Below are positions 10,299-21,660 of a DNA stretch of 64,000 nt, piece after piece. Position 1 is the stretch's first letter. Every line of letters begins with the position of its first letter. Below the pieces are notes generated by a model that saw only the letters and a program-made list of their open reading frames with translations, had not been told where the DNA came from and ran no database searches. A program made the translations under genes and the position numbers. Origin of the DNA: Alviniconcha marisindica (Eukaryota; Mollusca; Gastropoda; Provannidae); assembly GCA_018857735.1 (NCBI GenBank), contig JABMCL010000825.1, positions 223,861 through 287,860 on the forward strand. The letters are read 5' to 3'.

Positions 10299-13200
10299 CT
10301 ATCTAATATATAATAGGACTCAGACTCTTTAACAGCATTTTTGGAGGAGCCCAGCTGGCACCATCAAACTGTCTCCATGCAAAATTGCTAGCACTTTATC
10401 TTGCACGAGAACAAAAGAAGAAGGGGAGCTCAGATCCATAAACAACCACCAGGGCCAGGCAGAGCAGCCCCCCCAATCCCCCCCCCCCTCCCCCCTCCCT
10501 TCCTCCTCCCTGTTTTCTCCCTGCAGAGGCAAAGTCTGTGAGTGCTCAAGGCCGGTGGTAATGAGCTCTTCTCCTCCTCTTGGCAAACCCTGTTCACAAG
10601 CAAATCCTTCCCCACTGATCCTAAACATTGCAGAAGGGGGATTTCCCTGTGGGGAGAGGTTATCACCATCACTCAGGGATGTGTGTGTTTGTGTGTGTGT
10701 CAGTTCTCAGACTCCCTTAACACAAGTGTTGTGTCCGGTGCAGGGATGTGTGTGTCAGTTCTCAGACTCTGTTAACACAAGTGTTGTGTCCAGTGCAGGG
10801 ATGTGTGTGTTTGTGTGTGGCAGTTCTCAGACTCTGTTAACACAAGTGTTGTGTCCAGTGCCAACCCCTCATTTAGGGACCTTTCAGGGGGAGGCTTTGT
10901 GGTCTGATGGTTTAGTGGGTGGCCTGTACCTGCGCCCAGGTTCTTTACTCCAAAGGGAGGTGGGGGGGGGGGGGGGGGGGGGGGTCACCCTTACCACAAG
11001 TATTTGATTGTTGTTGGTTCCCAAGCTGAACCAGATTTTTTGTTTATTGTTGCCTGGAATGGTTACTCATGGATCTTTCTCCCTTACCCATAGTCTGGAG
11101 GAACAGTTTATTCACTAGGTCAAGGTTTTAGTTTATTTCAGAACTATTAGTGTTACAGTGTTAGAGTTTAGAGTTATTTAGTAACTTGATCTTTTACGCC
11201 CAGTCAACCAGTATGGTTATATGAGGGTGAGGGTAGATTTTAGAACATGAATGCACCAATACTACTATTAGCGTTGTCGTAATAATGAGTATGTTACTGT
11301 ATATACTGCATATTTGTGCATGTCACGCTGTGTACATGCATGTGTATTCACAGCAGAAACTTAATTGCATCTCCTCCCCCCCCCCCCCCCCCCTTTAGCC
11401 TGTAATGAAGCTCTTCCCTGGTCCTCTGTGCATTCCCCTTCTCTCCCTTTTCACCTTTACTCCCTCTCCTCTTTCTGCCCTATCTGAGCTGGAGCTGTTT
11501 AGCATTGAGCCTGCAGGGCTGGCAAGAGAACAATGGTGCTGTCAGCCACCACGCACATACACAGCAGCGCACAGTATGCTTTCTTGTCCTCCCAGCTGGC
11601 ACGCCTTCATTGCAAACTGGAAATGCAGCCTTAGTGCAGTCCAGTCCAGTTCTGTCAGGCTTATGCCGTATCCTTGGGTCTTTAACAAAAACAAACAAAC
11701 AAACAAAACAAAAAAGGAATGGGGGGTGGGATGGGGAAACTGAGCGACTTTTTACAGGCCTGGAAATTCTTGGGGAAAAATGCATTTTGGGCTTAAAGTC
11801 TTGGAATACCCCGGTAATGGTCAGCAGATAACGATGGATGATGAAAGGAAAACGCAATATTTATTTAATTGAAACCACTCCCACTGGTCACAGACCTGGT
11901 TCAGATCAGCATGTCATAAAAGTCGCAGGTTAAAGTGGTCAAATTGCGTGTTTGTGTAACAGCAGAAATTGGCCCAGAGAAGAGTTTAACTAGTTTAAGT
12001 TTTGGAAAAGTTTAGGAATTTTGATGTAAAAGCCCTGTGCAAACCTTGCTGTGGTTTTGATGGGAGCCCTATGCAAACCTTGTTATAGTTTTAATGGGAG
12101 CCCAGTACAAGCCTTGTGGTGGTTTTGATGGGAGCCCTGTACAAACCTTGTTATGGTTTTGATGGGAGCCCTGTACAAACCTTGGTTATGGTTTTGATGG
12201 GAGCCCTATACAAACCTTGGTTATGTTTTTGATGGGAGCCCTGTACAAACCTTGTTATGGTTTTGATGGGAGCCCTGTACAAGCCTTGTTGTTTTGATGG
12301 GAGCCCTGTACAAGCCTTGTTATGGTTTTGATGGGAGCCCTGTACAAGCCTTATTATAATTTTGATGGGAGCCCTGTACAAGCCTTGTTACTGTTTTGAT
12401 GGGAGCCCTGTACAAGCCTTGTTACAGTTTTGATGGGAGCCCTGTACAAACTGTGTTACAGTTTTGATGGGCGTACTGTACAAACCTCGTTATGGTTTTG
12501 ATGGGAGCCCTGTACAAACCTTGTTATAGTTTTGATGGGAGAGGAGGAAGTGCTGCTGTGCAGGAGGGAAGGCTTGTGTTGAGATTTCCTAGTTGTAAGT
12601 TTGGTTTCCTGTGCCTGTCCTTTCCCCTCCTCCCAGCCGTCACCATGGGAGGGGCAGCTCAGCTCTGTTCTCCAAGCACATCCTCAGCATGGAATGTTTG
12701 TCAAGTGAGATGAGGCTCTCCAGTGATTTTTATTTTTTTATTTTTATGTCCTCACATAATTTTGAAAGTTTTGTATGCAGAAATGTCAAAGGACATGTCT
12801 CTAGACAGCATAGTGATTTACACCACCTATACTTGTTAACACAGTTCCAGTTTTACATTTACACTACAGTGACATTTCTGTAATGAATTCTTTGGCTTTG
12901 ATTAGACACCGGTACTATGCTGTATTACTATTAGTGTATTGTGCACGGTGACAGTGACAGTGAGAGTAGTGCATAAGGTCAGGGTCGCAGACTGAGCCAG
13001 AGGGTTAATTACAGTCAACAATAAGTGAATAACCTTGAACAAAAAACAAAACAAACAACAACAACAACAACAAAAAACTAGTGTTTTTCCTTCTGTAGAA
13101 AGAAATATTTTGTGAAAGGGTGTTGTTGTTTTTTGTAGCCGTTTGTTTCTGTGCCCACCCCACCCCCACAGACAAACGCACATGTTCCTTCTCTGCTTCG

Positions 13201-14527
13201 TCTCACAAACATGCACATTATGCATGCACGCACACACACACACACACACACACACATACAACACACACCACACTGTCTATCAGTGTAAGTAGTAACAGTA
13301 GTAGTATTACCCTCTTTGTACAATAATTTGCTCACTATTCCTTGGTTCAGTTTAAACTGAAAGTGTGAAACTGTAAACTATATATTATGTATCTATTCTG
13401 TGGTCCTAACTTATCTATAATTGGTAAGCTGTACTTACTGTAGACATGCAGTTAACAGAACTGATTTGCCAGACAAGCTAATTACCATTTCAGACTGTTA
13501 AAATTAAACCAATTGTCAACATTTGTATTGATTATTAACAGGATCAGAGAACATACAAAAACAAGTTCCTGTGTATATATATATATATCAGAACGATACA
13601 AAAATAAGTTCCTGTGTATATATCAGACTTTACTAAGGAATGACCTTGCCAAATGGCATCTAATAATAAGCTTTTGTGTCCTTTGTATTCTCTCTGTCTG
13701 TCCATCTCTCATCTATCATTTTTATTTGTAGTTATTTTGGCTTGTGGGGGGGGGGGGGGGGGGGGGTCCATTTCAAGATGACATAGTACATAGTTAGTTT
13801 ATTGTGTTTGTCTGAAATTGAATAGCTTGTAATTCTGTCATTGTTTTCAAAATTTGATGATTTGCCTGACACGCTAAAAGTAATAGTATACCACTTTAAA
13901 CTGTAAAATGTTTTCTTGGATTAAAAAAAAAGAGAAGCAAAAATATTAATACTGTAATACTAATAGCGTGATACCACTTGAGTCAATTTTTACTGTTATG
14001 ATGTGTGCCAGGTGAAAGCTATGGGGAGCTGAATGGCTACGGGTCCTTGCCTGTGAAGCGTCGTAACCCCATCAGCAAGCTGCTTTCTGGGAATGAGTCG
14101 CCACCAAAGCCCCGCATCAAAATCAGTCTGCCAGGCGACTTCAGGAGGGTGTCTGCCATCATCGATGTTGATCTTGTGCCAGAGACACATCGGCGTGTGA
14201 AACTTATGAAGAATGGATTGGATAAACCTTTGGGTTTCTACATACGCGATGGGCAGAGTGTGCGGGTCACGCAGGAAGGCTTGGAAAAGGTAAAACTTAT
14301 CAGTATGGATCTATGATGCTTAATCTATAAATGCAGAAAACTTATCAGTATGAATCTATGATGCCTAATCTATAAATGCATCTGTCCATCTGTCTTTATG
14401 CTTCAACACCATGAATGATTTGGTGCTTGACCTGCTGACCTATTGAGATGAAACTAGGTGTGAAGATTCCTTGGGACATGAGGGTCCTGTGTAATAATAA
14501 TACTAACAAAAGGGATTTCCATAGCCC

Positions 14528-14590
<63 letters not shown>

Positions 14591-15373
14591 CATTTGTCGG
14601 ACAGGGGGGATAGGCATGGCTAGTGTGGGTGACACCACTTACACTTCTTATCACATTAACGCAGAATTATTGAGGTGAATAAGTTGCTCTGTGAAGTAAA
14701 GGGAGGATAATATAAACTTTCTTACACATCTGAATGGTCTGATGGTTAGCACACCAGACACGTATAAATGCCAGCGATTGTGAGTACAAATCTTGGTGGA
14801 ACATACAGTATTTTAGGACGAGGGGGAAAGAGTACACATAATACAGTCAACATAGTTATGAATAGTGTGACTGTCATTTAGTGGAACATAAAATATTTTA
14901 GGACTGACGGGGAAAGAGTACACATAATACAGTCAACAGAGCTATGAGTAGTGTGACTGATCTTTAACTGTTATGTTTCTCAGGTGCCAGGGATCTTCAT
15001 CTCTCGGCTGGTGCCGGGTGGTTTAGCAGAGAGCACAGGACTGCTGGCGGTCAACGATGAGGTGCTGGAAGTCAACGGCATTGAGGTAGCAGGCAAGACC
15101 CTGGACCAGGTCACCGACATGATGGTGGCCAACTCCTCCAACCTCATTATCACCGTCAAGCCTGTGAATCAGCGAATGACCTTGGCACCTCAGCGGGGAT
15201 CAGCGTGGCGGGGGTCGCAGGCTTCCTCTGCCTCGCACCATTCATACCGTTCTTCCAAATCTTACGACAGCGATGGTCCTCCAGCGGAAAGTCGCGATGA
15301 TGATGAGGATGAAATTGAAGATCATTTGCAAGATGATAAGACGGACAAAGACAGCGCTGTGGTGACACTTTAG
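5423..15373 (+). CDS. PARD6: Partitioning-defective 6 (Par-6), complete, four coding exons
   Basis: Exons 5423-5485, 7561-7780, 14012-14289 and 14984-15373 join in frame to 316 codons. Par-6 is the adaptor of the Par-3/Par-6/aPKC/Cdc42 complex that sets apical-basal polarity at the cell cortex. Visible parts are PB1 (about 16-95) with [14 protein letters not shown] and Lys19 in the position known to contact aPKC; a semi-CRIB (about 131-150, [20 protein letters not shown]); and PDZ (about 152-246, with LGFYIRDG and [20 protein letters not shown]). After a Ser-rich stretch and an acidic run (DDDEDEIED) it ends in VVTL, a PDZ-binding type C-terminus. At 316 residues it is slightly shorter than vertebrate paralogues (about 346 or more), the loss being in the C-terminal tail. 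Exon 2 has a decoy duplicate of its acceptor just upstream. Confidence 0.96.
5486..7560 (+). other. PARD6 intron 1
   Basis: AT-rich intron between donor gtaaga and acceptor ttttcag. It contains an AT dinucleotide run (about 7307-7330) and the exon 2 boundary duplicate. No other supported exon on either strand. Confidence 0.85.
7458..7533 (+). repeat. Duplicate of the PARD6 exon 2 acceptor and exon start (pseudo-exon fragment)
   Basis: A copy of ttttcttttcag plus the next 41 coding bases lies exactly 76 bp before the true exon 2 boundary (decoy boundary at 7485). It differs by a few substitutions giving Gln and His where the true exon has Arg. Because 76 is not a multiple of three, use of the decoy acceptor would read into a TGA at the true boundary and truncate the protein, so the copy should be non-functional unless removed by splicing. 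Confidence 0.9.
7561..7780 (+). CDS. PARD6: PARD6 coding exon 2 (PB1 domain)
   Basis: Carries [20 protein letters not shown] through LLKLLIQRK, the bulk of the PB1 domain that heterodimerises with the aPKC PB1. Acceptor ttcttttcag in phase 0, donor aaag|gtattt leaving phase 1. Its acceptor and first 44 or so bases are duplicated 76 bp upstream. Confidence 0.95.
8310..8935 (+). repeat. Dispersed SINE-like element (family starting with a TTTTAAtgtCCtGTCAACC motif)
   Basis: The head attttaatgtcctgtcaacc followed by cacagggtcacctcaggac resembles segments at about 33255-33297, 51668-51720 and 58486-58540, so it belongs to a dispersed repeat family. The end is placed at the conserved-looking ccccggcctcccttcggggt block before the AT tract; the limits are approximate. 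Confidence 0.45.
10132..10296. repeat. AT-rich simple repeats
   Basis: Two AT dinucleotide runs, about 10132-10154 and 10232-10296, separated by unique sequence with a short gact repeat. Confidence 0.9.
10962..10984. repeat. Poly-G run
   Basis: About 22 consecutive G. It can form G-quadruplexes and is prone to length error. It lies downstream of a tRNA-like gtggtctgatggtttagtgg motif near 10898. Confidence 0.9.
12030..12541. repeat. Minisatellite, 34-bp unit, about 15 copies
   Basis: Units built on ttttgatgggagccctgtac recur every 34 bp (for example at 12123 and 12157), with scattered substitutions. Confidence 0.95.
14012..14289 (+). CDS. PARD6: PARD6 coding exon 3 (semi-CRIB and first part of PDZ)
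   Basis: Entered in phase 1 (acceptor tgccag), it encodes a Gly/Ser/Arg linker, the Cdc42-binding semi-CRIB ([18 protein letters not shown]) and the start of PDZ with the carboxylate-binding [10 protein letters not shown]. The donor gtaaaa leaves phase 0 after GLEK. A 49-bp duplication (14290-14385) lies directly after the donor. Confidence 0.95.
14290..14385. repeat. Tandem duplication directly after the PARD6 exon 3 donor
   Basis: Two copies of a roughly 49-bp unit containing acttatcagtatg and atctataaatgca; the first starts within the donor region. Confidence 0.85.
14530..14588. repeat. CA microsatellite in PARD6 intron 3
   Basis: About 29 CA units. Confidence 0.95.
14733..14800 (+). repeat. 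tRNA-like SINE head
   Basis: The run tggtctgatggttagcacac, followed about 40 bp later by gagtacaaatcttgg, resembles degenerate RNA polymerase III A and B boxes as in tRNA-derived SINEs. No cloverleaf can be closed, so it is not a functional tRNA. Confidence 0.4.
14805..14965. repeat. Tandem duplication just before the PARD6 exon 4 acceptor
   Basis: Two copies of an approximately 80-bp unit containing gggaaagagtacacataata, ending about 20 bp short of the acceptor. Confidence 0.85.
14984..15373 (+). CDS. PARD6: PARD6 coding exon 4 (rest of PDZ and C-terminal tail)
   Basis: Begins [17 protein letters not shown] after the acceptor tttctcag and completes the PDZ. The tail contains a Ser/Tyr-rich region ([14 protein letters not shown]), an acidic stretch and the terminal VVTL before TAG. 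In Par-6 proteins a C-terminal PDZ ligand binds Par-3; the hydrophobic-x-hydrophobic end here fits that role by analogy. Confidence 0.95.
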   Translation: MPGIFISRLVPGGLAESTGLLAVNDEVLEVNGIEVAGKTLDQVTDMMVANSSNLIITVKPVNQRMTLAPQRGSAWRGSQASSASHHSYRSSKSYDSDGPPAESRDDDEDEIEDHLQDDKTDKDSAVVTL

Positions 15374-17030
15374 GGGTGTGTGAAGTCCATGTGTGCTGAG
15401 TTTTAACATGGTGTCTGTGGTGTGAACTGAATGAAGTAAGTGAGAGCGAGTGGTCGTCAGGACGGACAGGAGATACATATGCAATACATGTTCATGAGGA
15501 AAAGACGGTATAGTTTTTGATACTGCATTCTGGTTGTGTTTGGCTTTGATAAAACTGTTTCCAAAGCACACTTTTTGCGGTCTGTGTTCTGAGCCAAAAG
15601 GAGACCTCCCCTGTCGTTGCACCAGGTGTCTACTACACACGTACATCCGCATTTCCAAAGTTTTAACAAGTGTGAGTTGCATTCCAGTGTTCTTTCCAGT
15701 ATCAGATTGATATATTTAGTTTCAGTTTGTATTTGGGACAACATACCGTTGTGGTTTAGCAAACTGAGACCGTATTACACATAAATGCATTAATTACAGA
15801 AGTGATCACTAAAGTTGAACATGAAATATAAATGGTTATAAGTAATTAGGATTACACATGCTAGTTGCTGTTTATGCAGTAAAGGTTTGAGATGATGCAT
15901 GTAGATCAAAACATGTACAAGTTAGAAAGAATGCTGAATTTGATTATACAATGCAAGACGTGCACATGTTTTTGTGGTACAAAAACAGTAGTTCCAACAC
16001 TAACTGAAGGATAAATGGACACTTTCATCAATGTATAAGCTCTCTGTTTGTTGCTTGAAAAATGTGTTTCCATTGAAAATTGGCACTTATTTTGTGTTGT
16101 CTAATTAACATCAGCAGTCTGTTTGTTTTCTTAACCTTTTGCTCGTTTTGATATTCATTCAGAATGTAGGCACTGTGGCAGTTAACTTTGCTTCAGGTTT
16201 GTTTTGTTTTTGTTGACAATGCGCTTAGTTGTAAGTGACCTGTGCCTCATGGTTTGGTTTTGTCGAGGCGACTGAGAGGATGGCTTTATTTAACCCTTAG
16301 AGACCCAAGCGCCCTTCCAGCAGAGAAAAAATGTGCAAACATGGTGTAGAAGTACAACTTAGTTTCACTTCCACACTTCATGTCCTTTTTCTCTTTTTAA
16401 GCTACCTGGAATGAGATTTTGTTATTGTTCTGCCTGTTGAGACCTGATAGAGAGAAACAAATGATCTTTTTTATGTTTGTTTATCAAATTGTGTGTTACT
16501 TTCCACTGGTGGGTCTTTATGCTTGATTATCAATTTAGATGTTGTTTTTACTGGGTCTCTGAAATTAAAGAACAAACTGACTGGCACGAGCATGCTGGAA
16601 AAGCACACTCATTGCCACTTAGGAATCATGTCTTAGTACTTTACAGCAGATGTTGGCTTGACCTGTTGGGCATTGGAATGAGTATCAGTAAAAAGCAAGA
16701 TATGCTGGTCACAGAGTATGTTAGACAATTTGAACTGTGTGCACTGCCTTTGGAAATTCCATTGTTGTATAGTTCAAATCATGGTCAACTTAACTGTAAA
16801 GGCATTGTAAATATTTGACAGTGTAAATACCTTCATGCTGATATTTTATATTTGGATAAGGGGTATGGTGCTTGGAAAAAAGCCAGCACAGTCAGCTCGG
16901 GAAGCTTTGGGATACTTTTACTAGTTTTACTTTTAGCTGTTTTTCCTGAGTGTGGGTTGGGTCACAGTAAACCTCCCTTCACTGTTTACTGTGCTTTGAT
17001 GACAGTCGAGAATAAAAATCCAGTGCACTA
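15374..17030 (+). other. PARD6: Probable PARD6 3' UTR
   Basis: T-rich non-coding sequence follows the stop codon with no splice-flanked open frame. The first convincing poly(A) signal, AATAAA, is at 17011-17016. The true end may lie further on; other AATAAA motifs occur near 19862 and 26427. Confidence 0.4.
17011..17016 (+). terminator. Candidate poly(A) signal AATAAA
   Basis: Canonical hexamer about 1.64 kb after the PARD6 stop codon, in a T-rich tract. Cleavage would fall near 17030. Not proven as the used site. Confidence 0.35.
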
Positions 17031-18239
17031 CAAATACAACTGAGTGATTTCAGCTTCAAGTCTTCTGTTGAAAAATCATTGAATGTAGGCTAAATCACTG
17101 AATGTAGGCTTATAACTTTACAGTCCACAATTGTGGTAGTATCAAGGAATGAACCTTAAAGTACAAAGCATGAAGTTTTCTGTTAGATGTCTATTCATAC
17201 ACAAAAAAGTCACAAAATAATTTTCTTTTCCTTAGAAATAGATTCACCCAGAAGAAGGTGAGAGGAGTTTATTGGGGAAGGGGGATAATTTGAATGGCTC
17301 TTTATCCAGAATTGATGCAAATATACTCAATCGATCCTTTTTTGGGGGGATACTTTTCTTTGAATCGACCAGTTGGAGATCTACGGCTAAGACTGGTAAG
17401 AGGTGTAAGGACATCATGCTTGTTGTGTGCTGGCACTTCTTCAAAATGCAAGCATTTAACATAGTATTGCACAGATCTACATGTGCAGTTACTGAGTTAG
17501 TCTGCTTCATCCTGTGTGCACCCGTTTGGGGCATTGTCAGTATTGGTTTTCATGAAGAGTGTGGTTTTGTATATTTCTTGCATCTGTGTGTTGAATACGC
17601 AATCTTATTTATTCAGGGTGGTTGGGGAATTAATTAATTTGTACGCTTGAAGGCTGTGGTCAGCTTTTGCGCATGGTCACATGACTATGTACAATATGTA
17701 CAAATTGCTATGACAGACCATGATGTCACCATCAAGCATCTGATCATGTCATGTAGGTTTCAAACTTGCTCCATTCTCATCAGATTCTGTCCTGACAAAC
17801 CATCTGGTAGCCAGTCAAAACTGCATATCATTTTATTAATAGGCATTCTTTGTAGGCCAGGTACAACCAGCATATAATGTGTTTGATCAAATATACTGAG
17901 ACTACATGCAGAATACATCATTTTTCCATCAATCAGTGCACATGGCATGGCATGCTACATGCCATCTGCTGGTGACATGCTACACCATGGAGTCATATGA
18001 CCATGCTTGAAAGTGGCTCATGGCCTTAAAGTTAAACAGAGTACATTGGTTAAAAAGAGGATATACAATCTGCTTGTTTCGTTACCTTATCATATTGCTA
18101 GGCGAGTACCTAGCAGTAAATAGAGAATTGTGTATACTGTAATCCTAAGTGTTGTTCAAAAGGAGTGACACATTATGCTTTTTGACTTTGAAATGGTCCT
18201 TTACCTATCGCATGTCTGGATAATAGCCCACAAGAGATG

Positions 18240-18930
18240 TAGCAAACCTCTTCAGCTCCTCAGACTGGTGCACTTGTTCCTCCAGTGGTATGATGTGACA
18301 CAGCTCTCAGACTAATGCATTTGTTCTTCCAGTAGTATGCTGTGACACAGCCTCTCAGCTCCTCAGACTAGAGCACTTGTTCCTCCTGTAGTATGATGTG
18401 ACACAGCTTCTCAGCTCCTCCGACTTGTGCACTTGTTCCTCCAGTAGTATGTTATGACTCAGCTCCTCAGACTAGAGCACTTGTTCCTCCTGTAGTATGA
18501 TGTGACACAGCTCTCAGCTCCTCCGACTTGTGCACTTGTTCCTCCTGTGGTATGATGTGACACAGCCTCTCAGCTCCTCAGACTAGAGCATTTGTTCCTC
18601 CAGTAGTATGTTGTGACACAGCTTCTCAGCTCCTCCGACTTGTGCACTTGTTCCTCCAGTAGTATGTTATGACTCAGCTCCTCAGACTAGAGCACTTGTT
18701 CCTCCTGTAGTATGATGCGACACAGCTCTCAGCTCCTCCGACTTGTGCACTTGTTCCTCCTGTGGTATGATGTGACACAGCCTCTCAGCTCCTCAGACTA
18801 GAGCATTTGTTCCTCCAGTAGTATGTTGTGACACAGCTTCTCAGCTCCTCCGACTAGTGCACTTGTTCCTCCAGTAGTATGTTGTGACACAGCCTCTCAG
18901 CTCCTCCGACTAGTGCACTGCCCCTGTAGT
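18240..18930. repeat. Minisatellite, about 58-60-bp units
   Basis: Degenerate units combining cagctcctc(a/c)gact, gcacttgttcctcc and gtatgatgtgacacag repeat about a dozen times. Confidence 0.9.
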
Positions 18931-18954
18931 GACAAGTTGGAATATTGATACCCA

Positions 18955-19415
18955 GACACAGTAGTCCTCAATTTCTCCAGGGAGCGGAGGCATGATGTGA
19001 CGTAGCCTCTGTAACAGGCCAAACTAGTGCAGTCTGTGTGTCCTCTGTTTCTCCAGGGAGCAGAGGCATGATGTGACGTAGCCTCTATAAAAGGCCTAAC
19101 TAGTGCAGTCTGTGTGTCCTCTGTTTCTCCAGGGAGCAGAGGCATGATGTGACGTAGCCTCTATAAAAGGCCTAACTAGTGCAGTCTGTGTGTCCTCTGT
19201 TTCTCCAGGGAGCGGAGGCATGATGTGACGTAGCCTCTGTAACAGGCCAAACTAGTGCAGTCTGCGTGTCCTCTGTTTCTCCAGGGAGCGGAGGCATGAT
19301 GTGACGTAGCCTCTGTAACAGGCCAAACTAGTGCAGTCTGCGTGTCCTCTGTTTCTCCAGGGAGCGGAGGCATGATGTGACGTAGCCTCTGTAAAAGGCC
19401 AAACTAGTGCAGTCT
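18955..19415. repeat. Minisatellite, 76-bp unit, about 6 copies
   Basis: Units containing ttctccagggagcggaggca recur every 76 bp (19201, 19277 and so on). They share the gatgtgac motif with the preceding array, so the two may be related. Confidence 0.95.
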
Positions 19416-21079
19416 CTGTAGTCTTCTAAAGCTAGTATCAGGAGTGACAAGCAGTTTGTGACTATCTGAGTATCTCTTGTGAATATGTGCTGCTGCATTT
19501 GTTAAAAAAAACTGAACACTTCTTTTTTTCTTTCCTAGTTTTGTTTAAATGCCAGACACTGAAGCACGACTTTCATACAAAGCTGTTGCCAACTTCCATG
19601 AAAAATCATTGTTATTTAATGTAAATGAGATCTTCACCATTTCAGACAATTGGCTGCTGTAAAATTATGTAAAACAAGTGGTGTACCAAATAAGGTGAAA
19701 AAAGAAACTGATAACATAAAAGATTCATGTGAACAATATAATCATGATGAATTTGCATATTTGAGCCAGCATTTTTTCTTCCCCTCTTGTATGATACCAT
19801 TTCGATTTTTTTGGTGTAATGTTTCTTTCGTTCATCATGATAATGTAGGTACCGAGCACAAAATAAAAGCTGCAAATTAATGCTGACTGCATTGTAAAAA
19901 CAAACAAAAAAGACCCACAACAAGTCCTTCAAGTTTTACATTGTGAACACAAGCTTCTTTAAAAAAAACACTTATGCTTTGTAACAATGGCCTAAACAGC
20001 ACAGCAGTTTGTATTGGCAGATTGTTTGATTTATTGTTGTTTTTATGTCATTCTCAGTGATGTCTTCTAAATCGTACACATTATTTCTTCTTCTAGACAG
20101 TTACTTCCCCTTCATTTTTAGTAATGGTCGATCTTCTGGTCTGTTTCTTTTTCTTTTCATCCGCATTAGTATCAGTTGGTTATACATTTTTACCCCTGAT
20201 CAAGCTGATGAAGACACATTTGTCAATACATCTTATGTTTGTTTTGCAAGATCTGTGACCAGTCTTCATTTGGCGAGTACATTTTCTTCGTTCTTCACCA
20301 CTTACTTTCTGTTCGTTTCTGACTCGCATGAAACACCATGTAAGATACCTATTTTTCCAGATAATGGCAAGTGATTATTTGGCTGTCCAGCCCAGGTTTT
20401 ATGAGCCTGTGCATCCCAATAACTTCAGTGCTGGTTGTTCCAGGAGACCATGTGAGTTTGTGAAACTTGGCATGGTGATAACCTCCATTGAGATTAACAC
20501 ATTCATACAAGTTTAAATGTCCTCACTTTGATTTCAAGACTGCTGCTCTGATAACATGAAGTTGGGAGGATTACTGGGTGGTCTTTTGTGTTTTCATCAT
20601 TTTGATACTGTTTGCATTATCCAGTATCTTTTTGTTTTCAATATTTGTGTCAGCTATATGCAAGTTAAGTTAAACAGTGACTGAATGTGATTTTTTTTTC
20701 TCTCTCTGTTTTCAGTATGAGTTGACAAAGCATTTGCTCCTCTTGTTTCATAGATTTTATGTCCATGTGAATCTCAGCATCTTATTTCCAGCAGTTCTAA
20801 TGGTAAATGTACCTTACTGTTTTGAAGCTGATGTCACGTGCTGCCAATTATTGATGCCAATTATTGAATTTTATTTGTATTGACTGTTCCAAGTCAAACA
20901 ATGATCAGAAATTAGTCATTCTTTTTATCTTTGAACACATTTTGAAAAGGCTGATCCCATTATCTTGCCAGCGGGACAGTTAATTATGCAAAACATTTTG
21001 ATTGCTCCCAGTTATTTGCTTCTGTTTTGCCAGAGTCAGCAGCTATGGCGCAACATTCCGTCTGTTTTGTTTCCATCTG

Positions 21080-21376
21080 TTATTCAGTTAATAACTGCTT
21101 GTACCGTGTAGCACTTGTGTCACATTCAGTTAATAACTGCTTGTACCGTGTAGCACTTGTGTCACATTCAGTTAATAACTGCTTGTACCGTGTAGCACTT
21201 GTGTCACATTCAGTTAATAACTGCTTGTACCGTGTAGCACTTGTGTCACATTCAGTTAATAACTGCTTGTACCGTGTAGCACTTGTGTCACATTCAGTTA
21301 ATAACTGCTTGTACCGTGTAGCACTTGTGTCACATTCAGTTAATAACTGCTTGTACCGTGTAGCACTTGTGTCACC
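21080..21376. repeat. Minisatellite, 42-bp unit, about 7 copies
   Basis: Nearly identical 42-bp units containing gttaataactgcttgtaccg. The unit length is a multiple of three, so a repetitive open frame runs through it without implying coding. Confidence 0.97.
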
Positions 21377-21539
21377 TCATTTGTCATACTTTTGCTTTGC
21401 CCTCCATCATTAGGAAACAAGGGCCGTGAACGTTACGTATTAATGTTTGATATTTATCATCACAGTGCTGTGCATCTTTTTTTCTTTACAGTTTTTCAAT
21501 TTCAGGATGACAGATATAATGGTTCTGGTATGCAGATAT

Positions 21540-21660
21540 AAGATGCAGTTGTGTACTCTACACAAGTTAACATCAAAATTTATGATTAGCGTCACTCTCA
21601 GTTGTGTACTCTACACAAATTAACATCAAAATTTATGATTAGCATCACTCTCTGTCACTC
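21540..21660. repeat. Tandem duplication of about 60 bp
   Basis: Two copies of cagttgtgtactctacacaa plus the following 40 bp, with few differences. Confidence 0.9.

Larger units (their letters stand above)
7781..14011 (+). other. PARD6 intron 2
   Basis: A 6.2-kb intron containing a SINE-like stretch (8310-8930), AT tracts (8934-8968, 10132-10154, 10232-10296), a G22 run (10962-10983), a C run near 11377, a 34-bp minisatellite (12030-12541) and a CA tract near 13230. I see no conserved coding exon. Confidence 0.8.

Noticed and set aside
21027..21413. Open frame with seven 14-residue repeats
   Set aside because: Caused by the 42-bp minisatellite; no start context, splice sites or conserved flanks.
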